NCBI GenBank assembly: GCA_922989275.2
Contig: OV277861.1
Coordinates: forward strand, 96,200,993-96,264,992
From: Gari tellinella
Lineage: Eukaryota; Mollusca; Bivalvia; Cardiida; Psammobiidae
DNA: 64,000 bases
Reading direction: 5' to 3'
How positions within the stretch are numbered: position 1 is the stretch's first letter; the number at the start of each line of letters is the position of its first letter. Positions 33,869 to 44,300 of this stretch are shown here, one piece after another. The notes beneath the pieces are model-generated. The model was not told the origin of the DNA, made no database searches, and saw only the letters and a list, made by a program, of their open reading frames with translations. Made by a program: the position numbers and the translations under genes.

Positions 33869-34790
33869 TAAAAGATATGACTTGAGAGCAAACTTCACAC
33901 ACAGCTTGCAAAGTTGCACATGAATTTCTATTTCATGTAATGGACATATTAGGGTGTAGTGTCCGTAACCAATTACATGGCCACTTGAAAGATAAATTCA
34001 TTTGAAGACAGCTGCTTTATTACCTACTAGAATGAATCAGAATTATTAGAAAAAACTTCTTGAGCCATATCATTGTTTAAGCAGTTTTCAGTGTGCTGTA
34101 TGACTGGTCCTTTTCCCCGTTCTTGTCTAATGTTGTTCTATTTCAATCAATATAACATTTCAATCTTAATTTCATAGCCTCAAAGCAGTATTGATCTGAT
34201 AGGATATTGTAGATCTTTATGTATCATTTCTTGCTTGTATCTAATAGCTTGTATTGCTTATTCTTGCTGATAATGACCAATCAATGATAGTCTCATTGTG
34301 TAGTGTCCGTAACCAAATTCTATGCACTTTATCATAAGTGTATACATGGGAGTTAAGAATCTGTTTTTAAGTGTAGCAGTGAGATCAAGACAGTACAGTA
34401 AATGCCTTTGATGCCTCTTTTTACCTTTTCTTTCTATACTAGTCTACACATTAACTGTTTGGGGTTTGTTTTGTTAAGGCCAGTCAGATGTTATCTAAAT
34501 GCTTTCCTGTTCAAATTTAATTGTAGAGTTTTTTCTTGCTTTCTTTGCATTCTATCATTTTTAGTTCCACATTGTTGTTGATGTTTCAAGGCTTAAACAA
34601 ACAGTGTGTTTTTGGTTTTTCATTCTTTTCTTGCATGTTATATGCCTTATGTAGTGTCTGTAACTGTCTGACAACCTAATGTAGAAGAATGCAAAACTAA
34701 AAAAGAAAATACTACTACATCCACCAGAGAGGCGTGGCTACTTATTGTCAGGCCTTGACGCCAATCATCCGGGCTTTAGAACTAATGAAG
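33869..34790. other. Non-coding stretch with a thrice-repeated motif
   Basis: TGTAGTGTCCGTAACCAA occurs at about 33955 and 34299 and, degraded, at 34652, spaced about 350 bp. No gene is supported. Confidence 0.4.
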
Positions 34791-35033
34791 ACAAACAAGA
34801 ATCCGGAAACTAATCCAAACATTGATCATGGTAGCATTCAAGGTTCTGTCCATGAATGTCAAACTTACCAACAACGACAAGATCGAACAAGTTAAGCACA
34901 GTTCCCTGCTGGATAAAAATAGTATTGGAAAAAGCGGGAATACATGTGACATTCAAACCTCACAGTACAAGATCAACGGCAGAATCAAAGGCAAAATTAA
35001 GGGGATTTCCTATATACTTTCAACCTGCTTTAA

Positions 35034-35091
35034 GTGGTCACCTGTCTTCAAAACACGAAACCGGCTATGGGGAAATGGGTTAAAACAATAC
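35034..35091 (+). repeat. Right end of a TTAA-type MITE
   Basis: GTGGTCACCTGTCTTCAAAA and CTATGGGGAAATGGGTTAA match the right end of the CCCATTACCCCAT MITE family. Confidence 0.6.
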
Positions 35092-35097
35092 AGCATT

Positions 35098-35280
35098 TAA
35101 GAGTAAAGTTTGCAGATGACTATGGAAAGTCCAAAGGGGCAGCGGACAGAGGCGGTCCAAAGAGGGAGATGTACAGCTTGTTCTGAAAGAAATGAAACAG
35201 ACCTGTGCATTCGCTGGAGAAGATTCCAGTTTTTTTCTCAGAATGCAAACTTTTGTATGGGCACTTTATTACTTTGAAGT
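35098..35280 (+). pseudogene. HECT/G2E3-like fragment
   Basis: LRVKFADDYGKSKGAADRGG followed by PKRE matches the F-D--G--EGAVD-GGP-RE block found at the start of G2E3-like HECT domains. After a one-frame shift, LKEMKQTCAFAGEDSSFF continues in the expected place. Only this short stretch is seen. Multi-copy G2E3-like sequences are common in invertebrate genomes. Confidence 0.4.
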
Positions 35281-35912
35281 ATGCACACAACGCACGACAG
35301 CGACGTTACCGTCTTAACATCAACAACAAAAAACAACAACATTCGACTTCGAACAAAAGAAAGTTACATCGAGCTTTTTCAGACAAAGCAACCGTCCGGT
35401 TTGAACATCATTCAATAATGAATTCCACGCCAGAGTACAGACTTATAGGAGAACGACTACGGCAATGCGCTAAATGTAATCTAATGATCAAAGGAAGTCT
35501 CTACAAAATCAAAAGACATTGGAAGAAACATGATAGTAAACGATTTGCTTACGTCTGCCCAGGGTGTCCCAAAACCTACACCAGAAGGGATTTCATGAAA
35601 CTACACGCAGAAAAAACTCACAGCATATACCTAACAGAATTTTTGAAAATAGAAGTAGACGTGCCCAACCCGGAACCCATCCAAAAATGGACTCCACCCT
35701 TTGAGGCAAAACCACGATTCAGGACAGTACCAGGACCATCCAAATACCGGTACATGAAACCTGATGACATCCAGCCCCTGCTGACAGAAATGATCAAAAC
35801 ACCTCGACTAATCAGTCCACCACCGGAACCCAAAGAAACTACTACCTCCCCAGAAGATTCAACATACTGGCACACACCCGTGGACATAACGCCTTCTGGA
35901 CAAGAAAGATAG
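35205..35912 (+). CDS. C2H2 zinc-finger open frame with proline-rich tail
   Basis: A 235-codon open frame; the first part overlaps the HECT-like fragment in another frame, so the Met at 35418 (MNSTPEYRL, about 165 residues) is the more likely start. Two C2H2 fingers are clear: CAKCNLMIKGSLYKIKRH with WKKH, and CPGCPKTYTRRDFMKLH with AEKTH. Then come a short helical stretch (EFLKIEVDVPNPEPIQKW) and a Pro/Thr-rich tail (PRLISPPPEPKETTTSPED) to the TAG. No introns are apparent, and nucleic-acid binding is expected from the fingers. About 350 bp downstream is a hammerhead-like motif, so the unit could be a non-autonomous retroelement frame rather than a host gene. No named family is recognised. 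Confidence 0.5.
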   Translation: MHSLEKIPVFFSECKLLYGHFITLKYAHNARQRRYRLNINNKKQQHSTSNKRKLHRAFSDKATVRFEHHSIMNSTPEYRLIGERLRQCAKCNLMIKGSLYKIKRHWKKHDSKRFAYVCPGCPKTYTRRDFMKLHAEKTHSIYLTEFLKIEVDVPNPEPIQKWTPPFEAKPRFRTVPGPSKYRYMKPDDIQPLLTEMIKTPRLISPPPEPKETTTSPEDSTYWHTPVDITPSGQER

Positions 35913-36266
35913 TGACAGTAACATTGAAATCTTCATTTACTCCATTTATGGAATCTTCCAATAAAAAACTCTCAAGACTTTCAGGTTAGATTTGATTCGG
36001 TTCTTTAATCACATATACACTTTTTTTTTCATTCACGTACATAACCATTAACCTCTATTTTACTAAAACATTACCCAAAATTGGCAGCATTAAAATGTGG
36101 TATGTGCCCAGATCCATCACTCTAGGCAGACACCATTTTTTAAAGCTGATACATCTCCATGGTTTACCAAACTCTACGTCATGACGTCATAATAAATGTC
36201 ACGTGATAAAAGCACCGAAAAAACTCCACCTCAGTAACACTAAATTTTCATTTGTTGTATGTAACC

Positions 36267-36294
36267 CTGAAGAAGGTACTGGTTAGTACCGAAA
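36267..36294 (+). ncRNA. Hammerhead-ribozyme-like core motif
   Basis: CTGAAGA, a perfect 6-bp hairpin GGTACT-GGTT-AGTACC, then GAAA, which is the CUGANGA/stem II/GAAA order of hammerhead ribozymes. The third stem and a UH cleavage site could not be placed with confidence. Penelope-like elements are known to carry such motifs, and a similar arrangement occurs in the Penelope-like copy at 50775-50803. Confidence 0.35.
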
Positions 36295-36379
36295 CGTCAG
36301 TATATAAATAAACAGATAAAACTTGATCTGACTTGGTCGTTTACGTTCCACCACCGTTTTACTACTTGTTTACTTTGAA

Positions 36380-37325
36380 GTTGAAATGGTCATATTGTAA
36401 AGGATAGATCAGCTGCACATTTGCACAAATATGCACTTTGAAATGGCCGAGTTCGCCATTTACTTTCAGATCATGTGTACTGAAACTCAACAGTCAATAT
36501 GTAATATTCACTTAATAATGCAATACTGGGGTAATAACGTGAGCATGCTTCGTTGCGTACTCAATATGTGCTACATGAAATGTGTTATTAACATTTTAAA
36601 TGATATATGAAAATTAAAGTTATTTCAAGAGTACTAATAGTACATGTAATTTTGCATTTTTTGGTAAACAACTTTTAATCAGTACAAACCCTTAAACTGC
36701 TGAGTTAATTTGTAGCTTGGTATGTCTGAAGCAAAACCAGCACTTGCAATGGAAGTTTGATGTAGTAACTGTGTGCCTGCTTTTTTAGCTTCCTTAGCTG
36801 AAGGCCGACGGCAGGAATCTGGAGTCACCAATTGAGGTGACGTCACAAAAATAGTGATGGCAGAATGTGGGAGTAAATAAGGTGGAATTCATGCATAGTG
36901 GGTCAGGGTGCGTTGGCTTGTCTACCCAGTTATATGTATTTTGAAATTCCTAATATGGCAAATCATATGCGGATGGTTAATTGCGATCATGGTATTTAAT
37001 TATGTTTATGTGAATTACATTGTTGAAATTGTTTTAGTTGTAAGTTTGGTATGGAAATTGCTATTGCTACATGGATAAATCTAGTCATTTTATTGCAATA
37101 GGGTGTTGTGAGTTTCTCTTGTGTCATAAAAGAAACTTAAAGCAAAATACATTCTGCCTTACTTTGATCTGGTTTAAGTGGCTGCCTATGTTCAATTCTA
37201 GAAACAAGCTATGGGGTATTAGATTTAAACGCATCAATATACCATATTAGCAAAAGGGTTATGAACATGTATGCAAATTGTTAATCAACCTAAAACTATG
37301 AGAATTCAATAAACAAATTCACTTA
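36380..37325. other. Non-coding stretch, nothing recognised
   Basis: No supported frame or structure. Near 37135-37240 there is a degraded piece of the CCCATTACCCCAT MITE (GGTTTAAGTGGCTGCC, AAGCTATGGGGTATTAG). Confidence 0.35.
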
Positions 37326-37327
37326 AA

Positions 37328-37530
37328 TACAGTAGAACCTCTCAGGTATGAAGACTAAAAAGAAGAATGCTAAATGAGTGTATAAAAGACAGGTGAAAGC
37401 TTGAAGCAAGGTGACAGTAAAACAGAAAGCTCCTTTAGGAGCTTTCTGTTTTACTGTCACCATGCTTTAAGCAGTCACCTGTCGTAAACACCTAGATTTT
37501 AACACAATAAAGTGGTCGTATTAGAAAGGT
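37328..37530. mobile_element. ACAGTAGAACCTCTC foldback MITE
   Basis: The left end is ATACAGTAGAACCTCTCAGG; the right end GTCGTATTAGAAAGGTTTT is only roughly complementary. The centre is a long palindrome, GGTGACAGTAAAACAGAAAG with its complement around CCTTTAGG. A degraded relative lies at about 7735-7865. Resembles pogo/mariner-type MITEs; superfamily not certain. Confidence 0.55.
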
Positions 37531-37723
37531 TTTGATTGCATATTATGAAGTCTACCACTCATCTCCTGGTCTCCATGATGTGGGTGCCCAGCTAGTACGG
37601 TAGTAAACATGTCTGCTCTGTTACAACCTGGTCCCAATCTTATATGACGGTCAACAATGAATATCACCCTGCCAAACTGTAGACTTCTCTAAGTAGGCTG
37701 GTTCTCTCCGCTAGAAACTGTCT

Positions 37724-37938
37724 TTAACCCTTACTGTACTGGAAATATGTAAATACATCATATGCAAACAGTGTAGACCTAGATCAGAGGGCTCTTCAAG
37801 GGGCCCTCTGATCAAGGTCTGCACTGTATGCCATAATTTCAAATATTTTTGGCACGAAACCATCAAGAATCAATATAAATTGGTCGGTAATTAGAAAGTG
37901 GAAAAGTCCATTTAGGAAAGTCAGGTAGTAATGGTTAA
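37724..37938. mobile_element. TTAA-flanked MITE with GATCAGAGGGCTC palindrome
   Basis: TTAA lies on both sides. The ends CCCTTACTGTACT and AGGTAGTAATGG are imperfect inverted repeats. The centre is ACCTAGATCAGAGGGCTC with its complement. Related to 9022-9234. Confidence 0.7.
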
Positions 37939-37999
37939 TACTTGATGTATCTAATTGGTGTAGTTGAGATGCCTTCAGGAATGTCTTAGAAAATGTTTA

Positions 38000-38193
38000 C
38001 AGGGCTCCAGATCAGGGGGGTATTTCAAAAACTAAAATCTTGATTTCTCAATTAAACCCTATGGTGTCACTACTCATTAGAATCGCCTCGAAGAGACAAT
38101 TCTAATGAGTAGTAACACCATAGGATTTGGTGGTAAAATGAGAGAGAAAGTGTTGGATTTGTTCATTTTTACCCCCTCTTATCTGGAGCCCTG
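38000..38193. mobile_element. CAGGGCTCC palindromic MITE with TGTTTA duplication
   Basis: CAGGGCTCCAGATCAG and TTATCTGGAGCCCTG form the ends, with TGTTTA at 37994-37999 and 38194-38199. It lies just downstream of the last CTSO exon, in the region expected to be its 3' UTR or beyond. Confidence 0.85.
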
Positions 38194-38319
38194 TGTTTAA
38201 CCTTATCCTGCTTTGTGTGACTTGACATACTTTGGCAGGAAAAGAGGTGAACACAGAATGTTTTGTTTGGTGAGTCTAATACTGGTTAATCACAGATATC
38301 TTGGTGGAATGAGGTTTGG

Positions 38320-38360
38320 TCAGGTGTACACTTCTACAGAAGAGACTCTCTCTGCAATAC
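38320..38360 (-). CDS. CTSO: CTSO last coding exon
   Basis: It follows acceptor TTGTTTTTTCCAG and begins with the last two bases of a Gly codon. It reads IAERVSSVEVYT then TGA at 38322-38320. This matches the short C-terminal tail of cathepsin O after VCG. Confidence 0.85.
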
Positions 38361-41300
38361 CTGGAAAAAACAACATTTACAGTGTTACTACAACTATCAC
38401 AAAAGGTGATTAGCCCATTAACGCATTAATATACATATGTACCTTTTTATGCCTTTTATTTATTCCTACACTGAAGAAAATAGTTCCAATTTATATATTT
38501 ACCTTAAGAAATGTTTTCTATATCCTAGTGTCACAGGGGGAGAAAAAGAAGCCTGACCAGGGCTCAAACCTGGGACCTTCGGACTAGCGCTCCGACGCTC
38601 TACCCACTGAGCTAGCCGGCTGACTACAAATTAATCTCTCCAACTGTATTAGGTTTGGTACCATGACACTAGTAAATGGCTGCTTAAAGCAGGCTGAAAG
38701 TAAAGCAGAATGCACCTTAAGGCATATTCTGCTTTACTTTCAGCTTGCTTTAAGCAGCCACGTGTCAACAAAACTAGACACAGGCAATGGGGAAAAGGTA
38801 TGATTCGTAAAATTGCACTTGAAAAATGCAAAATTGAAAATCTTAGGATTTTTTCTGTCAACTTATGGCAGCCCTGGGACTACCTACCACAGACATTGTC
38901 TCCTATCCTGATATACAGGTAGCCATTGTGTCCATAGTCAGCGCCCCATGAGTTACGCACTATGTAGTATGGTACATCTCCTGAAATAATAGTAATACAT
39001 TAACCCATTACCCCATAAATACACCTTTTTACGTCATTAATTTATTCCTCCACTGAAGAAAATAGTTCCAATTCATACTGTTACAAATAAGATTCATAAG
39101 AAATATTTTCTTTATTCTAGCAGATAATAGCTTAAAGCAGGCTGAAAGTAAAGCAGAATGCGCCTTAAGGCGCATTCTGCTTTACTTTCAACCTGCTTTA
39201 AGTGGTCATTAGTATTCAAAACTAGAAACATGCTATGGGGTAATGAGTTAATACTGTGGCAAACTCCAACACAAGATGATTTTACTGGTAGGAAACTGTC
39301 ACATGACGTTGTAAACTGTATAATATAGGTCCTGGAATGATAATTATACAATCTACCATACAATAGAGAAAAGATATACAACCGGATTCGAACGTCAACC
39401 TGAACTGCTGCTAAAATCCACTAGATCATTGAAATTTGCTTGTGGTACTCTCGTGAAATGATGATTTTTTAATGATTTACTTGTTATTTGACGAAATTCC
39501 GTGATTTTTTCAAAATGTCTCAAGTACCTGTGGGCTCATCTGTTGTATTCATATAAATATTTACTAGTCGTTTTGGAGAAGATATTTCTAGAATTTGTGC
39601 ACAGTTGCCATAGCCCCATCCACTTTCTTTCAACAACTTTTGAAGCTCAAACCAACAGTATGTATCTGACCAAATGAGGTAAGCTATTGGTTTCAGAGAA
39701 GTGGTTTGCAATTGTTGATGTACAGAAGGGCCACGGACAGAGAGGTATCACATGGAGAACTGTGTGCTCTGGAGAGATAAATATCCCTGTTTATCCCTAC
39801 AGCATCTATTGCATGATTTCCTGCAAAATATCAGCAACAAAATACCATTATTATTTATCAAATATATTACAAGCCTTATCCCATTACCCCAAAGCCTATT
39901 GCCAGTATTGAAGATAGTTGACCACTTAAAGCAGGTTGAAAGTAAAGCAGAATGTGCCTTAAGGCACATTCTGCTTTACTTTCAGCCTGCTTTAAGCTTT
40001 CATCTGATAGGATAAAGAAACTTTTTCTTATGGTACATATTCTTAACTGTATAATTTGGAACTATTTAATTAAGAAGAGGAATAAATAAAAGGCGTAAAA
40101 AGGCATATTTATGGGGTAATGGGTTAATAGCCTATAGTGAAAACCTTGACATTGGAACTAAACCCAGATATCTAATCTTGTCGCCAGTGCTGTCTGTCTG
40201 CCTGCCCTAGTATTGCTTTTACTCCTAAGTCTCTTTGAGACAAAATTAAAGTGATGATGAGGAGTTTACCTGTCATGTCATATCCCACTATCTGTATAGC
40301 ATGGTTATTGAAGGCCCCACAGTGATACTGGATTATTCCCCCCTGGTAGTTGGCCCAGGTTGTGGCGTCTACAGCTGCACTGACTGGGCCTTGTTGAAGA
40401 AGTTGTAACACTTGTTCCTCTTTACCTACCAATCTGAAACAAAATGCACAGTAATTCAGGGCTATAAATAGAGCGAGTTTTTTTTTTTTTTAAAAATCAA
40501 AATAAACAAGACTGCGTTCAATAAACGCTTATGCCCCCGGTGGCATCCTTGACAATATATTCTGAATCTTTTCTAAGTCCAAATTAGGTCAAGGTCATGG
40601 TCAAACTAAGCTTGGATATTACTGGTGGGTTGGTAATGGTCCAAGACAATAAATGTATAAGTAAAGAAGCATTGTAGTAAGTAGGTTTGATGCTAGACGA
40701 AACGGTAAAATCTAGTTAACCAAGAAATAGCCCATTCAAAATATTCAAGGTCCAAATTAGGTCAAGGTCAAGGTCAAAATCATGGTTGGGTGATATTGGT
40801 GGATAGGGAATGGTCCAAGGCAACAACTGTATAAGTATCCAAGCATTGGAGTAAGCGGTGTTGATGCTGGACGAAACGGTAAAATCTAGTTAACCAAGAA
40901 ATAGCCCATTCAAAATATTCGAAGTCCAAATAAGGTCAAGGTCAAGGTCAAAATCAAGGTTAGGTATTATTGGTGGCTAGGGAATGGTCCAAGGCAACAA
41001 CTGTATAAGTATCCAAGCATTTGAATAAGTGGTGTTGATGCTAGACGAAACGGTAAAATCTACTTAACCTGGTTACGGACAGACAGGACGATTACTATAT
41101 GCTCCCGCATCTGTCGATGCCGGGGGCATAAAAATCTGCATTATGCTTTACTTCCAATCTGCTTTAAGTGGTCACCTGTCTTCAAAACTAGAAACCGTCT
41201 ATGGGGTAATGGGTTAAAGCAGGTTGAAAGTAAAGCAGCTTTACTATAAGCCTGCTTTAAGCTATTATCTGCTAGAATATAGAAAGTAATTACTGTCATA

Positions 41301-44300
41301 CATATTCACAACTGTATAAATTGGAAATATTTTCCTCAGAGAAGAAATAAATTAAAGAGTCAGACGTAAAAAGGCGTATTTATGGGGTAATTGGTTAAGT
41401 GGTCGTAATAGAGACGTTTTTATTGAACTTGGTTTCCTGCAAGTTAAGTAGGTAACAATACTTGTATGGTAGTCAAGCTTTACTAGTTGATAACTTACCT
41501 ATAGCAAGTGCTGCTTTTCACAAAAACTTTTTCCATTTTAGTTTGATTTGACAGCATCATACAGTCATTGGAGACGTCTGTCAGTGGATAAACACTTTCA
41601 GTTACTATAGGAGCCTTGGTCTGAAGAAAAACAAAGATACAGCATTCCCTCCCTACAACAGCCCTCCAAACAACGGTTCCCTCCTTACAGCTACCCTTGC
41701 TTCAGTTCCCTAAACAAGACATTTACGTCTCACGCGCTCACTGCTGCAATGTTGTTTGCTTGAAATTGTCACCTGCTGTTTTTCTCAAAGTTTAATTTAT
41801 AAGTGCATATTTTGATAGAATAAATATAATAATATAATAACGAGTGACAAACAGCTTTAATCAAGATCAGACCCCGCATTACGCGGCGTCTGATATGGAT
41901 TCAAGCTGTTTGCAAATGTAAGCCGAGTCTTTATTTCCCCCCCCCCCCCCTGTAACAACTCCCTCCAAACAACACACACAATCTATGTCTCCCATTGGGT
42001 ATCGTTGTAGAGAGAAAACACTGTAATAACTTATGTATCCAATTACTCCATGGATTGTTTCTAGTATTGAAGACAGGGGATTACTTAAATAAAGCAGGCT
42101 CAAAGTAAAGCAGAATGCATTCTGCTTTACTTTCAACCTACTTTAGGATACCATTAAGGTAGTGCCTGGACGAGTAACCGGGTAGGGTAAATTTTGGCAG
42201 GTACTCAGGTCCAGTTTTAGTACCCGGGTACCCGAGCTAATTTATCAATGAAATTAACAGAGAGGTATTTTCCTAAAACGATTGTTAACGTAGTAATTTT
42301 AACATTTGTTTTATCTATTGACACAGTCCCTGTCTTTCGCGTATTCCTTCGACCACCTATCTTTATAATTGTCAACTCCTACTGTGTGCGCATGTTAGTC
42401 GAATATTTTTTAAGTATGATTCTAAGCACCGTAATTGCACTTTAATTTTCATCCAAATTGTCAAAGAAAATAATTATATGTATCAGTTTTGAATGCATTT
42501 TTTGACACTGTGGGTGTGTAAAACCAGGTTACCTGCGTCTTAAATTGAGTTTCTTCTGATTTAATTTTTTAATACCATAAGCGGGACGTTTTTTCGAGGA
42601 ATGGTCAGCCAATTTAGAAATATGTCCCATAACCCTTTATGAATCCTATAGTAATACGTATATATATGGAAGATGTACATGTAGTAAAATCGATGTGCGT
42701 CAGAAATGGCGCAAAAATCTCTGATACACGAATTTAAGCTTTAGACTTATTTTTACATGCTACCTTTCACCATCTTAGCAATAAAATTTATATTTTAGTT
42801 TACGCAGGCAAAAACAATCCCCGAATTTAACATTATATCCACATAACAGTAAGTTTTCCAATTATGAATGGAAGCCTTACATGTTAACCGGCAGCCATAT
42901 TAAGCATGTGCAGGTATCTGTCATCAAAACAGAAAATGGATCGACACCAAATAATTTTCTTATGGTCTTCGGATAGGTTAGTACTTTACTCAAGAAGGTT
43001 ACAATATTAGTTAAAGATAAATTATCATCTGTTCGAATATAAAATCTATAAACAACTGCTTCGGAATTTCGCGGCACAATTGAAGAGATGCTAAAAAGTT
43101 GCAACTTTAAAGAGCCTGCACACGAAAATCATTTAAAGTTTTACAATTACTCAATCTCATCTCTACAATCAAATGTAAGTTGGAAAAATTGGTGGGAATA
43201 TGCCAGGTTCTATTTTTGTAAACAACTTTCGTCCATATGGAGTTTAACCCCATAAATATGCCTTTTTAGGCCTCTAACTTATTCCTCCACTAAAGAAAAT
43301 AGCTCCAATTTATACAGTCATGAATATGTATCATAAGAAATATTTTCTACATTTTAACGAATATGAGCTTAAAGCAGGTTGAAAGTAAAGTAGAATGCAC
43401 CTATCTTCAAACTAGAAACAGGCTATGGGGTAATGGGTTAATGACGCCATTTCAACAGTTGTTAATTTTCATTCTTTTCTGTGTTGCTTAGAGGCACTAG
43501 CAGATTTTGTTCTATTCTTGCTTGTGTTGCTTGGTGACACTAGCGGATTGCTGGCGCTAGCTGATTTATGGTAGATCCTGGGTATATAAGGAAGTAATCT
43601 CCACACTCAACTAAGTTCTGAGCGGACTCAGTCTCTGTTAATGTAAGGATGGGTCTATGTGGTGTAGCCTGTAAATTTGTTTGACGAGAGCTGTATATAG
43701 GATATTTAATAAATAGATCAAGATCTAGTGGATCGAGATCTATTTGAAGTCCTGATCTAGATAATTTTCTATTTAAGTATATTATCTAATTATTGGAATT
43801 ACGACAACAGGGGTCGTGAGTTCGATCCCACCAGGGCCAAGTCTTTTGAATGAGACTATAAATCAAGGTCTGATGTAACAGTGCTTTACCCAGTCACTGG
43901 GCATCTAAAAGAACCAGAGAACTCTGTCGATGATAAGAGTAGGGTATCGCGCTCGGGTTCTCTCTATCTGCTCCCCTCTCTTTGGAGCGTCCAATTAAAC
44001 CATACGGACCTTAACAAACAAATCTTACATTGACCATCCAGTTGAGGGCATCACAGGTATCTCCCCCGACATTAATCATGTTTAACCTATTACCCCATAA
44101 CGTAGTTTTGAAGATATGTGACCACTGAAAGCAGGTTGAAAGTAAATCAGAATGCGCCTTAAGGCGCATTCTGATTTACTTTCAGCCTGCTTAAAGCTAT
44201 TATCTGCTAGAATATAGAAATATTTTATGATTTTTATTTGTGAAAGTATAAATTGGAACGATTTTCTTTAGTAGAGGATTTAATAGAAGGCGTATAAAAA

